37,842 nt of DNA from CAYORM01 sp964406375 (GCA_964406375.1 CAYORM010000025.1:1-37842), one strand, 5' to 3'. Shown: positions 20,584 to 29,995, numbered from the stretch's first letter. The notes: generated from the sequence alone by a model not told the origin. Program-made: numbers and translations.

Positions 20584-21681
20584 TCAGCGCCGTGCCTGCC
20601 GCTTCGACCAGGTGAAGGTCGAGGTGACGCCGTAATTCCAGACCGATGACAGGGCGGCGCCCAAAAAACCGGCGAGGGCCCAGTGCAGGCCGCGCTCGTT
20701 GAGGAACTCGGCGACCTGGAGGTTGATGAAGGCGCCGATCGCGCAGGCCGCGTAGAAGGACAGAAGACCGCGCAGCAGCGCGGTGCCGTGCAGCCGCCGG
20801 TCACGATAGGTGATGCGGTTGTTGAGCAGGAAGTTGCTGGTCATCGCCGTCAGCGTCGCCAGCGCCTGGCTCCACAGGAACTCCCAGCCGACCAGCCGGT
20901 GGAACAGCCCGAGCAGGGCGATGTGCACCGCCACGCCCGACAGGCCGACCAGCACGAAGAGCACGAAGCGGACGGGGATGCGTCCGCCCAGCAGCTTGTC
21001 GGCGATCAGCATCAGGAACTCCAGGCTCACCGCCAGATCGAGCTTGCTGGCGCCGGAATGGCGCGTGCGGAAGGTGAAGGGCAGCTCGGCGAAGCGCAGC
21101 GGCCGGTCGGCGGAGGCGAAGATGTCGAGCAGGATCTTGAAGCCCTGCCCGTTCAGCCGCGGCGCCACCTCTTCGATCAAGTCGCGCCGCATCATGAAAA
21201 AGCCGCTCAAAGGATCGGTCAGCGTCGCCGGCACGACGAGGCGCGCGAGCCGGATGCCGAGTCCGGACAACCGCTCGCGCTTGGCCGAGAAATCGCCGAG
21301 CGCGCTGCCTTCAGCGAAGCGGCTCGCGATCACGATGTCGAGCCCGTCACGCTCGAGCCGCTCGAGCATGACGGGCAGGAGCCGCTCGTCATGCTGCAGG
21401 TCGGCGTCCATCGCCGCGACGAAGGGCGCATCGGTCGCCATCATCCCTTCGACGACAGCCGAGGACAGGCCGCGCCGCCCGATCCGCTTGATGCAGCGGA
21501 CGTAGGGCCTAGTCTCCGCCAGCCGCCAGACCGCCTCGGCCGTCCCGTCGCGGCTGTCGTCGTCGACGAAGATCACCTCCCAGGCGATACCGGCGAGTGC
21601 CACCTCGAGCAGCTCGACCAGTGGCCCGACATTCCCGGCCTCGTTGAGGGTGGGGACGATGACAGCGAGCTTGGTGCGCAC
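20584..21681 (-). CDS. GT2 polyprenol-phosphate glycosyltransferase fused to a GtrA domain, 365 aa
   Basis: The N-terminal part is a DPM1-like family-2 glycosyltransferase: AVIVPTLNEAGNVGPLVELL, FVDDDSRDGT and AAMDADLQHD (Asp92-x-Asp94). The C-terminal part (about 232-360) is a four-helix GtrA membrane domain (RFVLFVLVGLSGVAVHIALL, NFLLNNRITYRDRRL, SVWNYGVTSTFTWSK). Such fusions make polyprenyl-phosphate sugar and help it across the membrane. The neighbouring GT39 enzyme, 4 bases upstream in the same operon, is the kind of enzyme that uses that product as donor. The acceptor (lipid A, glycan or protein) is not evident. Confidence 0.9.
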   Translation of the reverse strand: MRTKLAVIVPTLNEAGNVGPLVELLEVALAGIAWEVIFVDDDSRDGTAEAVWRLAETRPYVRCIKRIGRRGLSSAVVEGMMATDAPFVAAMDADLQHDERLLPVMLERLERDGLDIVIASRFAEGSALGDFSAKRERLSGLGIRLARLVVPATLTDPLSGFFMMRRDLIEEVAPRLNGQGFKILLDIFASADRPLRFAELPFTFRTRHSGASKLDLAVSLEFLMLIADKLLGGRIPVRFVLFVLVGLSGVAVHIALLGLFHRLVGWEFLWSQALATLTAMTSNFLLNNRITYRDRRLHGTALLRGLLSFYAACAIGAFINLQVAEFLNERGLHWALAGFLGAALSSVWNYGVTSTFTWSKRQARR

Positions 21682-21685
21682 GCCG

Positions 21686-23272
21686 TCAACCCTCCGCCGG
21701 CATGGTGCCCGGCGGCGGCAGGGGCATCGGATAGGGCGCCATGAAGCGATGGCCGCGCAGGATGTGGAGCGTCAGCTCGGGCCTGCCGGCACGATGGATG
21801 ACGACCGGCTCCTCGATCGTCACCGCCTCGAAATGGCGGCGCCAGTCATCGCGCAGCTCCTCGGCCGGGTCGTCGCTCTTGATCACGATGATCGCGTCGT
21901 GGCCGTCGAAGGCCATCTGGTCCCAGCCGAAGGCGAGATTGCGCGGATCACGGCACAGGCACAGCACCGGCAGCCGGTCGCCGAGCGGCACGTCGATCTT
22001 GCCGACCTGGAACCATTTGGTGCCGACGACGAACAATCCCGGCTCCTCGAACCAGCCGCGGGCCTCGCCCTCGCTGCGGAGATCCGCCCAATCCATCCCT
22101 TCGAGGGTCGGGTCGAAGGCCGGCCGGAAGCCGGGGATGAGGGCCAGCCAGCCGGTCGCCGCCTGGGCGCCGAGTGCGACGAGCAGCACGACGGTCGCCG
22201 GCGTCATGATCTGCAGCCAGCGCCGGGTCACCCGCTCGCCGGCCGCCATGCGCCGCGCCACCGCCGCGCCGAGCAGCGGGAAGAGCATGAGGTAGCCGGG
22301 CGCCTGCCAGTGGAAATGGAAGTCGAACTTGGCCCAGGACGACATCACCGTGAACAGCACGATCGGGATGACGGCGAGCAGGCAGAGATACTGTGCCCGC
22401 GGGTCGCGCGCGCCGCGCCGCAGCCCGGCGACGAACACCCAGATCAGCGGCACCCAGATCCAGGGCAGGAGATAGGCGGCCTGGCCGACGATGTTGGTGG
22501 CGAGCCAGTCGGGCCGGAACCCGTAGCTGGCACCCCGGCCGCCCTGGAAGGCGAAGGACACCCAGTCGTTCTGTGCGTTCCAGATGATCGCCGGCAGGAA
22601 GATCACGGCCGCCAGCAGCGCCCCCGCCCAGGGCTGCGGCCGGTAAAGCCAGACGCGCCGGTCGCGGCGGACCAGCAGGAACAGCAGCAGCCCGAGGATG
22701 ATCAGGATCGCGTGGTATTTCGACAGCAGGGCGAGACCGAAGAACAGCCCGCTCAACAGCCAGCCGCGCCAGGCCGCGCCACGCGACAGCGTCGACGGAT
22801 CGGGCAGCGCGACCTTCGCCGCCTGCAGCACCGCCGCGAGCAGGAACAGGAAGAGCGGCCCGTCGGGCTGGATCCAGGTACCGATCGAGACGAAGAACAG
22901 GGCGGACAGGTTGAGCAGGATCGCCGCCCACATTCCCGCCGCCTCGCCATAGAGCAGCGCGCCGAGCCGGTACATGAGCCAGCTCGTTCCGGCGAACATC
23001 AGGACATAGGGCGCCCTGAGCCAGACATGTCCGATGCCGCCCCAATCGAGCATCGCATGCGTCAGCCACAGGAACAGCGGCGGCTGGTCGAAATAGCTGA
23101 GCGCGAGGAAGCGGGCCGTTGCGATGTAATAGGCCTCGCCATTGCCATAACCCATCGTCCCGGCGAGGAAGAGCCGCAGCGCTCCGCCGATCACGAGGAG
23201 CCAGAGGACGACGGTCCGCGGCGCAAGGCCGAACAGGCCGCGCTGCGGATCGGTGGTGGCGGCTGTCGTCAT
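21686..23272 (-). CDS. ArnT/PMT-like glycosyltransferase (GT39 family), 528 aa
   Basis: A polytopic membrane enzyme with about ten or more hydrophobic segments. The first periplasmic loop has the family pattern GNGEAYYIATARFLALSYFD, followed by QPPLFLWLTHAML, with acidic residues that serve catalysis in ArnT. A soluble C-terminal region ends in the FMAPYPMPLPPPG segment. Enzymes of this type transfer sugars from a polyprenyl phosphate to lipid A, proteins or glycans. The ATG at 23272 opens MTTAATTDPQRGLFG just before the first helix; the frame is open to 23479. It pairs with the GT2-GtrA gene 4 bases downstream. Confidence 0.88.
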   Translation of the reverse strand: MTTAATTDPQRGLFGLAPRTVVLWLLVIGGALRLFLAGTMGYGNGEAYYIATARFLALSYFDQPPLFLWLTHAMLDWGGIGHVWLRAPYVLMFAGTSWLMYRLGALLYGEAAGMWAAILLNLSALFFVSIGTWIQPDGPLFLFLLAAVLQAAKVALPDPSTLSRGAAWRGWLLSGLFFGLALLSKYHAILIILGLLLFLLVRRDRRVWLYRPQPWAGALLAAVIFLPAIIWNAQNDWVSFAFQGGRGASYGFRPDWLATNIVGQAAYLLPWIWVPLIWVFVAGLRRGARDPRAQYLCLLAVIPIVLFTVMSSWAKFDFHFHWQAPGYLMLFPLLGAAVARRMAAGERVTRRWLQIMTPATVVLLVALGAQAATGWLALIPGFRPAFDPTLEGMDWADLRSEGEARGWFEEPGLFVVGTKWFQVGKIDVPLGDRLPVLCLCRDPRNLAFGWDQMAFDGHDAIIVIKSDDPAEELRDDWRRHFEAVTIEEPVVIHRAGRPELTLHILRGHRFMAPYPMPLPPPGTMPAEG

Positions 23273-23451
23273 CGGCGGATCATCGGCGCAGGATCGAGGG
23301 TTCACGGGCCGGGCGGCGGCGGTCGGCGACGGGCACGGGTCGCCCCGCATCGGGGGGATGGGGCCTGATAGCAGCCGCCCGGCCGCGGTTCCAGGCGGTT
23401 TCGCATCGGCGGCCCGCCCCGCCCTGCGCCCCAGGGTCACAGGAGCGAGGC

Positions 23452-24330
23452 TCACAGCAGGCGGCCGGCCTCGGCCCACCAGCCTCGCCCGGCCAGCGCC
23501 GCCGCAGCCGCTGCCGCGCTCTCCGGCCGGTCGAAGAGGCCGAAGCAGGTGGCGCCGCTGCCGGACATCCGCGCGAGGAGGCAGCCCGGCGCCGTGGCCA
23601 GTGCCGACCGCACCGCCGCGATCACCGGCAGCGCAGCCGTGGCCGCGTCCTCGAGATCATTGCCCGGACCGGAAAGGCGTGCCGCGAGGCGGGCGGGCAC
23701 ACTCAGATCGCCGCGGAAAGGCTCCACCGGGGGCGAGAAGGCCCGGCCCGATGCGCGAAAGCGGGCGAAGACGAGCGGCGTCGGCAGCGCGGCGCGCGGA
23801 TTGGCGAGGACCACGGGAACGCCGGCAAGATGTGGTCCCGACCGCAGGATCTCGCCGATGCCGCGCATGGTGGTGCTGCGGCAGCCGAGACACACCGGCA
23901 CGTCCGCGCCCAGCGACATGGCGGCCGCCGCGAGACGCGGATCGGCGTCACCGACGCCCCACAGCGCGGCTGCTCCGCGCAGGACCGCCGCGGCATCGGC
24001 CGATCCGCCGCCGATGCCGGAGGCGACCGGCAGCCGCTTGTCGAGGGTGATGGCGAGATGCGGTGGCCGGCCGAAGGTCGCGGCCGCCGTCAGCAGCGCC
24101 CGGAGCGCGAGGTTGCCGCCATCGGCCGGCACGTCGCCGGCGAACGGCCCGGTCACGGTGAGGGAAGGCGCCGCGGCCGGGCGCAGCGTCACCCGGTCGC
24201 CGATATCGGCGAAGGCGACCAGGCTGTCGAGCTCGTGATAGCCGTCGCCGCGGCGCCCGGTGACGTGCAGGAACAGGTTGATCTTGGCGGGCGCCGTTCC
24301 GGCCCAGCCCGCCACCCCGGCAGCGGTCAA
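23452..24330 (-). CDS. ispE: 4-diphosphocytidyl-2-C-methyl-D-erythritol kinase IspE, 292 aa
   Basis: IspE is the GHMP kinase of the MEP isoprenoid pathway. Motifs: APAKINLFLHVTGRRGDGYH (Lys16 and substrate-binding Tyr/His), the ATP loop LPVASGIGGGSADAAA (about 100-115), catalytic Asp142 in SLGADVPVCL, and the C-terminal ARMSGSGATCFGLF. The start is probably the TTG at 24330, whose TTGA overlaps the TGA of the TPR gene by 4 bases; a GTG at 24315 is the alternative. The frame is open much further upstream, but the upstream residues are a shadow of the TPR gene. Confidence 0.93.
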   Translation of the reverse strand: MTAAGVAGWAGTAPAKINLFLHVTGRRGDGYHELDSLVAFADIGDRVTLRPAAAPSLTVTGPFAGDVPADGGNLALRALLTAAATFGRPPHLAITLDKRLPVASGIGGGSADAAAVLRGAAALWGVGDADPRLAAAAMSLGADVPVCLGCRSTTMRGIGEILRSGPHLAGVPVVLANPRAALPTPLVFARFRASGRAFSPPVEPFRGDLSVPARLAARLSGPGNDLEDAATAALPVIAAVRSALATAPGCLLARMSGSGATCFGLFDRPESAAAAAAALAGRGWWAEAGRLL

Positions 24331-26279
24331 TCCGCGACGGGATCCTGGGGCATGGGGATGGGGTCGACCGGAGCCTGGCTCGACTGATCCCCGCCTTCCT
24401 CCACCGTCTCGCGGCCCGTCCGGTCCACGCCCGACGAATCCTGCGACAGCCGCCCGGCCCCGTCCCGCACCGGTGCGGGATCCTCGATCAACCCGTCGCG
24501 CAGTTTCGCCCGGATCGCCGCCGCCAGCGCCGCATCCGAGCCGGCCTCGCGCAGCGCCCGCTCCCATTGGAAGCGCGCCTCGCGCTGTCGGCCGACCCGC
24601 CAATAGGCGTCGCCGAGATGATCGTTGAGCACCGGATCGGCGGGCATCCGCGCGACCGCATCCTCCAGCGTCGAAACCGCCACCTCGAGATCGCCGCGCT
24701 TGTAGTAGACCCAGCCGAGGCTGTCGATGATCGCCCCGTCATCCGGGGCCATGGCATAGGCTTCGCGGATGAGGGCTTCCGCCTCGTCGATCTTCATGTC
24801 GCGATCGAGCAGCGAGTAGCCGAGATAGTTGAGCAGATGCGGCTCGTTCGGCCGGAGCTCGATCGCCTTGCGGAAGTCACCCTCGGCGCGGTCGAAGGCG
24901 CCCGACCGTTCGAGCACGATCGCGCGGCGGAACAGGAAGGTCCAATCCTCCTCAACCAGCCGCGGATCGCGCCGAGCCGCGTCGTCATAGGCGACGACCG
25001 CCGGACCGAACATCTCCTGCACCCGGTAGATGTCACCCATCCGGACATAGGCCTCGGGCCGATCCGGTCGCTCGGCGATCAGGTCGGTCAGCCGGTCGAG
25101 CGCCTCGTCGAACCGGTCCATGCGATCGAGCGCGCTGGTGGATCGTAGCCGCGCCAGCCAGCCGATCGCGCCGCCATCGGTCACCGCGTCATAGGCGGCG
25201 AGCGCCCCTGCCGGCTGCCCGGCATCGTTGAGGATGTCGCCGACCAGCATCCGTGCCGCGGCGAAGTCCGGCCGCAGCAGCAGGGCGAAACGGGCGTAGA
25301 TCAGCGCGACATCGCCGGACCCGCCGCCGACATCCTGATTGGCGATGGAGGCGATGTAGAACATCGCCTCGGCGAGCCCCTCGACGGCATTGGTCACCGG
25401 CGACTCGACAGGCTCGCCGGCGGCCAGCCGCTCGGCCATCTCGCTGATCAGCACGTGGCTGACGCCGCGATCATGCAGATCGGCCAGCAGCACCGCAGCT
25501 TCGCCCGCGTGACCGAGCCGCTGGGCGACCGAGACATAGGCCTGGACCAGCCGGACGGTGTGGCCGAGATCGCCGAGGCGCTCGAAGGTGGCCTCGGCGG
25601 TCTCTAGATCACCCGTCACATCCGCCAGGAGTGCCCGGTGGATGTCGGCGAGCCCCTCGAAACCGGCGATGCCGGCGAGCTCGTGCAGCGCCGCCGCGGC
25701 GCCGTCGACATCGCCCTGGCCGACCAGCAGCCAGCTGCGGATCAGCGGCACGATCGCGCGCTCGATCCCTTCGGCGTGCATCCCCGACAGCCGCTCGGTC
25801 GCCAGGGCCCATTCGCCGTCGCGCGCCGCCTCCATCACCAGCGCCAGGCGGGCGAGCGGGTCGTCAGGATCGGCCTCGAGCAGCGCCGCCGCCCATGCCG
25901 TCGCCTGCTCGTCCGCACCGGCCGCAAGGCCGATGGTGAAGGTCCGGCGCAGCAGGCTGACATTGTCCGGATCGGCGGCCAGCACCTCGCCCAGGAAGGC
26001 GGCGGCGGCCGGCAGATCCTGCGTCATCTGCGCATGGCCGCCGGCGAGATAGGCGCCCACGACCGAGCTGGGACGCCAGTCTTCGGCTGCGGCGACCGGG
26101 CCGGCGCCCAGAAGGACGGTGCCGAGCAGCGGCAGAACGAGGCTTCTGAGCCGGTGACGGGTACGCCGCACCGACCCGCCCCGCCATGCCGGCATGCCGA
26201 AGCGCGACACGCCGGAGGCCGGGTTGGCGGATGTCGGGGCGATCCCGGCCACGGGAGTCGCGAGGGGCCGATCCGTCAT
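24327..26279 (-). CDS. Exported TPR repeat protein, 650 aa
   Basis: A long tetratricopeptide protein with a signal-like hydrophobic segment (SLVLPLLGTVLLGAGPVAAA, residues 46-65) and mature sequence from EDWRPSS. At least a dozen helix-turn-helix repeats follow; the clearest are LADPDNVSLLRRTFTIGLAA-type early units and the late RPNEPHLLNYLGYSLLDRD, DDGAIIDSLGWVYYKRGDLE and ADPVLNDHLGDAYWRVGRQR. The C-terminus is acidic and Pro-rich. An ATG at 26195 (MPAWRGGS) would give a more normal signal peptide. A TPR protein directly upstream of ispE is a known alphaproteobacterial arrangement; its function is unknown, possibly envelope assembly. Confidence 0.88.
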   Translation of the reverse strand: MTDRPLATPVAGIAPTSANPASGVSRFGMPAWRGGSVRRTRHRLRSLVLPLLGTVLLGAGPVAAAEDWRPSSVVGAYLAGGHAQMTQDLPAAAAFLGEVLAADPDNVSLLRRTFTIGLAAGADEQATAWAAALLEADPDDPLARLALVMEAARDGEWALATERLSGMHAEGIERAIVPLIRSWLLVGQGDVDGAAAALHELAGIAGFEGLADIHRALLADVTGDLETAEATFERLGDLGHTVRLVQAYVSVAQRLGHAGEAAVLLADLHDRGVSHVLISEMAERLAAGEPVESPVTNAVEGLAEAMFYIASIANQDVGGGSGDVALIYARFALLLRPDFAAARMLVGDILNDAGQPAGALAAYDAVTDGGAIGWLARLRSTSALDRMDRFDEALDRLTDLIAERPDRPEAYVRMGDIYRVQEMFGPAVVAYDDAARRDPRLVEEDWTFLFRRAIVLERSGAFDRAEGDFRKAIELRPNEPHLLNYLGYSLLDRDMKIDEAEALIREAYAMAPDDGAIIDSLGWVYYKRGDLEVAVSTLEDAVARMPADPVLNDHLGDAYWRVGRQREARFQWERALREAGSDAALAAAIRAKLRDGLIEDPAPVRDGAGRLSQDSSGVDRTGRETVEEGGDQSSQAPVDPIPMPQDPVAD

Positions 26280-26483
26280 GCGCTGATCCGTCTGAACATC
26301 TGGTCTCGTCTGGCGTGACAGGAAACGCTAGGTCAGTGGCGAGATCGGGGCAACGCTTGTTCCTCGCTTCGGTCGATCCCACATCGATTTCGACCGCTCC
26401 CGCGGCGGACCGGACCGGTGCGGCGAGGGGTGGATGGCGAAGGCCGGGGCCGTGGAAACGGGCAATGGTGCGGGATATCGACC

Positions 26484-26511
26484 TTGTGCCCCTCCGAAAA
26501 AGCGGTACAGT
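26484..26511 (+). promoter_or_regulatory. Possible fabA operon promoter
   Basis: TTGTGC (26484-26489) and TACAGT (26506-26511) with a 16-bp spacer form a plausible housekeeping promoter about 50 bases before the fabA start. The match is moderate only. Confidence 0.35.
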
Positions 26512-26558
26512 CCCGCGCGTCGCTCTTGGACGGACGGACTGAAGGCGCCATTGCTGCC

Positions 26559-27074
26559 GTGACCGGCAAATCGAGCTACTCCTACGACGATCTCCTCGCC
26601 TGTGCGCACGGGGATCTGTTCGGGCCGGGCAATGCGCGGCTTCCCCTCCCGCCTATGTTGATGCTCGATCGGATCACATGGATCTCCGATCAGGGCGGCG
26701 CGCATGGCAAGGGTGAGCTGACGGCCGAGCTCGACATCCGCCCGGACCTCTGGTTCTTCGCCTGCCATTTCGAGAGTGACCCGGTGATGCCCGGCTGTCT
26801 CGGCCTCGACGCGCTGTGGCAGCTCCTCGGCTTCTTCCTCGGCTGGACCGGCGCGCCCGGCCGTGGTCGCGCCCTCGCCGTGGGCGAGGTGAAGTTCTCC
26901 GGCCAAGTCCTGCCGACAGCCGGCCGCGTCACCTACCATCTCGATATCAAGCGCGTGATCAATCGCAAGCTGGTGCTCGGCATCGCCGACGGCACCGTGG
27001 CGGTCGACGGCCGGGTGATCTACGAGGCGCAGGATCTGCGCGTCGGGCTGTTCACCGCCACCGACGGCTTCTGA
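26559..27074 (+). CDS. fabA: FabA, 3-hydroxyacyl-ACP dehydratase/isomerase, 171 aa
   Basis: FabA dehydrates 3-hydroxyacyl-ACP and isomerises trans-2- to cis-3-decenoyl-ACP, the entry to unsaturated fatty acids. The active-site His70 (FFACHF) and Asp84 (PGCLGLDALWQ) occupy the same positions as in E. coli FabA, and MLMLDRI, GEVKFSGQVLPTA and DLRVGLF are conserved. Length equals the family norm if translation begins at GTG 26559; the frame is open to 26418, and no strong ribosome-binding site marks the start. It is followed after 20 bases by fabB. Confidence 0.95.
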   Translation: MTGKSSYSYDDLLACAHGDLFGPGNARLPLPPMLMLDRITWISDQGGAHGKGELTAELDIRPDLWFFACHFESDPVMPGCLGLDALWQLLGFFLGWTGAPGRGRALAVGEVKFSGQVLPTAGRVTYHLDIKRVINRKLVLGIADGTVAVDGRVIYEAQDLRVGLFTATDGF

Positions 27075-27094
27075 TCGCGAACGGAGTAGCCGCG

Positions 27095-28312
27095 ATGAGA
27101 CGTGTGGTCGTGACCGGCCTCGGCATCGTGTCGAGCCTGGGGAATGACAAGGAGGCGGTGACCGAGAGCCTGCGGCACGCGCGCTCGGGTATCGTCGCCG
27201 CGCCCGAATACAAGGAACTCGGCTTCCGCTGCCATGTCCATGGCGCGGTCAACATCGATCTCGACGCGCTGATCGACCGCAAGCTCAGGCGCTTTATGGG
27301 CAATGGCGCGGCCTACAACTACGTCGCCATGCAGCAGGCGATCTCCGATGCCGGGCTCGAACCCTCCGAGGTCTCGAACGAGCGGACGGGGATGGTGATG
27401 GGCTCGGGTGGCCCCTCGACCATGAGCATCGTCGAGGCCGCCGACATCGCCCGCACCAAGGGGCCGCGTCGTGTCGGCCCCTATATGGTGCCGCGCTCGA
27501 TGTCCTCGACCAATTCGGCGACGCTGGCGACCTCCTTCAAGATCAAGGGGGTCAACTATTCGATCTCCTCGGCCTGCTCGACCTCCGCGCATTGCATCGG
27601 CAATGGCACCGAGCTCATCCAATGGGGTAAGCAGGACATCGTCTTCGCCGGCGGCGGCGAGGAGCTGCACTGGACGCTGTCGGTGCTGTTCGACGCGATG
27701 GGCGCGTTCTCCTCGAAGTACAACGACACGCCCTGGCGGGCGAGCCGCGCCTATGACCGCGACCGCGACGGCTTCGTGATCGCCGGCGGCGGCGGCGTCG
27801 TCGTGCTCGAGGAGCTGGAGCACGCCCGGGNNNNNNNNNNNNNNNNNNATGCCGAGGTCGTCGGCTACGGCGCGACCTCGGACGGCTACGACATGGTCGC
27901 CCCCTCGGGTGAGGGCGGGGTCCGCTGCATGCGCCAGGCGCTGGCGACGGTGGACGGCCCGGTCGACTACATCAACGCCCACGGGACCTCGACCCCGGCC
28001 GGTGACATCGTGGAACTGAACGCGATCCGCGAGGTGTTCGGCGACGCCATCCCGGCGATCAGCTCCACCAAATCGCTGTCCGGCCATTCGCTGGGCGCGG
28101 CGGGCGTCCATGAGGCGATCTACTGCCTCCTGATGATGGAGGGCGATTTCATCGCCGAGAGCGCCAATATCGAGACGCTGGATCCCGAGGCCGAGGGCAT
28201 GCCGATCGTGCGCCAGCGCATCGACCATGCCGGCCTCGTCTGCGCGATGTCGAACAGCTTCGGTTTCGGCGGCACCAACGCATCGCTGGTCTTCAGGAAG
28301 CTCGACGCATGA
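27095..28312 (+). CDS. fabB: FabB, 3-oxoacyl-ACP synthase I, 405 aa (contains an 18-base N gap)
   Basis: FabB elongates cis-unsaturated and saturated acyl-ACPs. The thiolase-fold catalytic triad is visible: Cys161 (SISSACSTSAH), His296 (NAHGTSTPAGD) and His331 (SLSGHSLGAAG), with the C-terminal SNSFGFGGTNASLVF. Residues 246-252 are undefined because 27831-27848 is N. The run keeps the frame, and its size fits the missing residues of the usual HARARGAKIYAEVVGYG-type segment, so this is a sequencing gap and not a mutation. Its ATG overlaps nothing; its stop overlaps fabI by 4 bases. Confidence 0.94.
   Translation: MRRVVVTGLGIVSSLGNDKEAVTESLRHARSGIVAAPEYKELGFRCHVHGAVNIDLDALIDRKLRRFMGNGAAYNYVAMQQAISDAGLEPSEVSNERTGMVMGSGGPSTMSIVEAADIARTKGPRRVGPYMVPRSMSSTNSATLATSFKIKGVNYSISSACSTSAHCIGNGTELIQWGKQDIVFAGGGEELHWTLSVLFDAMGAFSSKYNDTPWRASRAYDRDRDGFVIAGGGGVVVLEELEHARXXXXXXXAEVVGYGATSDGYDMVAPSGEGGVRCMRQALATVDGPVDYINAHGTSTPAGDIVELNAIREVFGDAIPAISSTKSLSGHSLGAAGVHEAIYCLLMMEGDFIAESANIETLDPEAEGMPIVRQRIDHAGLVCAMSNSFGFGGTNASLVFRKLDA
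27831..27848. other. Undetermined sequence, 18 N, within fabB
   Basis: Eighteen consecutive N lie between the HAR and AEVV codons. One known G before and an AT after the run fit Ala-start and Tyr-end codons. The length equals what the FabB family predicts, so the gap size is probably real. Confidence 0.95.
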
Positions 28313-29154
28313 CGGTCGCGGCAGGTGTGGAGCAGGCCGGCATGACGGCCGGCGGCGGGCTCATGGCCGGCCGCCGCGGCATCGTGATGGGCGTGGCCAA
28401 CGATCATTCGATCGCCTGGGGCATCGCCCGGATGCTGGCGCGCGAGGGTGCGGAGATCGCCTTCACCTATCAGGGGGAGAGCTTCCGCCGTCGCGTCGAG
28501 CCGCTTGCCAGCTCCATCGGCAGCACGCTGGTGCTGCCCTGCGACGTCGAGGAGGAGGGCTCGCTCGACAGCCTTTTCGAACGGGTCGGCGAGGCCTGGG
28601 ACTCGATCGATTTCGTCGTCCATGCGATCGCCTATTCCGATAAGGACGAGCTGAAGGGCCGCTACCTCGACACGACGGCCGACAATTTCAGCCGGACCAT
28701 GCGGATCTCCTGCTACTCCTTCACCGCCGTGGCACGGCGGGCGGCGGCGCTGATGCCGCAGGGGGGCAGCCTCGTCACCCTCACCTATCTCGGTGCCGAG
28801 CGGGTGATGCCCAACTACAATGTGATGGGTGTCGCCAAGGCCGCACTCGAGGCCAGCGTTCGCTATCTCGCCAATGATCTCGGCCCGGACGGGGTGCGGG
28901 TCAATGCGATCTCCGCCGGCCCGATGCGGACGCTCGCCGGCAGCGCGATCGCCGATGCGCGCTACGTCTTCCGCTTCAACCAGCTCTACAGCCCGCTGCG
29001 CAAGAACGTCTCGCTCGACGATGTCGGCGGGGCGGCGCTGTTCCTGCTCGGCCCGCATTCGGGCGGGGTGACGGGCGAGATCCTGCATGTCGATGCCGGC
29101 TATCACGCGATCGGCATGCCCAGCGCGCCCAAGGGGGTGCAGGGGGAGGCGTGA
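28309..29154 (+). CDS. fabI: FabI, NADH-dependent enoyl-ACP reductase, 281 aa
   Basis: FabI carries out the last reduction of each fatty acid elongation cycle and is the triclosan/isoniazid-type target family. The nucleotide motif GIVMGVANDHSIAWGIA and the catalytic residues Tyr160 (TYLGAE), Tyr170 and Lys177 (NYNVMGVAK) match the E. coli pattern Tyr146, Tyr156, Lys163. It carries an N-terminal extension of about 20 residues; an internal ATG (MAGRRG) could be the actual start. The ATG at 28309 overlaps fabB (ATGA), giving translational coupling in the fabA-fabB-fabI operon. Confidence 0.95.
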   Translation: MTVAAGVEQAGMTAGGGLMAGRRGIVMGVANDHSIAWGIARMLAREGAEIAFTYQGESFRRRVEPLASSIGSTLVLPCDVEEEGSLDSLFERVGEAWDSIDFVVHAIAYSDKDELKGRYLDTTADNFSRTMRISCYSFTAVARRAAALMPQGGSLVTLTYLGAERVMPNYNVMGVAKAALEASVRYLANDLGPDGVRVNAISAGPMRTLAGSAIADARYVFRFNQLYSPLRKNVSLDDVGGAALFLLGPHSGGVTGEILHVDAGYHAIGMPSAPKGVQGEA

Positions 29155-29200
29155 CCGCCACACCTCCGCCCGCCGGCCCGCCGGGCGCCCGCCACGTTCC

Positions 29201-29995
29201 GTGACCGCGCTCACCGAGGAGCAGATCCGGCGCTATGCGCGCCATATCCTGCTGCCGGAGATCGGCGGCATCGGCCAGGAAGCGCTGCTGCGCGCGCGGG
29301 TGCTGGTGGTCGGCGCGGGTGGGCTCGGCTCGCCGCTCCTCCTCTATCTCGCCGCGGCGGGGATCGGCACGCTCGGGATCATCGACGATGATGCCGTCGA
29401 GCTGTCCAACCTGCAGCGCCAGATCGTCCACGACACCGGATCAACCGGACGGCTGAAGGTCGACAGCGCGGCCGAGCGCATCGCCGCGGTCAATCCGGGC
29501 ACCGTGGTCGAGCGGCATGCCGTCCGGCTGACGGCGGAGAACGCCGTGGCCCTCGTCGGGCGCTATGACATCGTTGCCGATGGCAGCGACAATTTCGCCA
29601 CCCGCTACCTTCTGAACGATGCCTGCCTCGCGGCGCGGCGCCCGCTCATCGCCGCGGCGATGCTGCGCTTCGATGCCCAGCTCTCGACCTATAAGGCCCA
29701 TCTCGGCGCGCCGCATCCCTGTTACCGCTGCGTCTTCCGCGATCCGCCGCCGCCCGGCACCGTACCGAGCTGCGGCGAGGCCGGCGTCCTCGGCGCTCTG
29801 CCCGGCGCCGTCGGCTCGATGCAGGCGATCGAGGTGGTCAAGGAGGTGCTGGGGATCGGCGAGAGCCTGTCGGGCCGGCTGCTGCTCTTCGACGCGCTCG
29901 CGGCGCGCTGGACCGAGATCGCCATAACCCGCGATCCGGACTGTCCGTCCTGTGGCCGGGCTGGCGCACCACCACGGGTGCCGTCCGATGGCTGA
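29201..29995 (+). CDS. HesA/MoeB/ThiF family adenylyltransferase, 264 aa
   Basis: An E1-like enzyme that adenylates the C-terminal glycine of a ubiquitin-like sulfur carrier (MoaD or ThiS type). Visible are RYARHILLPEIGGIGQEALL, the ATP loop GAGGLGSP (38-45), DDDAVELSNLQRQI, the zinc Cys pairs Cys174/Cys177 (CYRC) and Cys248/Cys251 (CPSC), and Cys191 in the PSCGEAGVLG loop. No rhodanese domain is fused. The GTG at 29201 is the only reasonable start. It follows fabI by 46 bases and overlaps the next gene by 8. Whether it serves molybdopterin or thiamine cannot be decided here. Confidence 0.88.
   Translation: MTALTEEQIRRYARHILLPEIGGIGQEALLRARVLVVGAGGLGSPLLLYLAAAGIGTLGIIDDDAVELSNLQRQIVHDTGSTGRLKVDSAAERIAAVNPGTVVERHAVRLTAENAVALVGRYDIVADGSDNFATRYLLNDACLAARRPLIAAAMLRFDAQLSTYKAHLGAPHPCYRCVFRDPPPPGTVPSCGEAGVLGALPGAVGSMQAIEVVKEVLGIGESLSGRLLLFDALAARWTEIAITRDPDCPSCGRAGAPPRVPSDG

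Noticed and set aside
21644..23368. 574-codon plus-strand open frame opposite the GT39 gene
   Set aside because: The translation is low-complexity His/Glu/Arg/Gln typical of antisense frames in GC-rich DNA, while the minus frame is a clear membrane glycosyltransferase.
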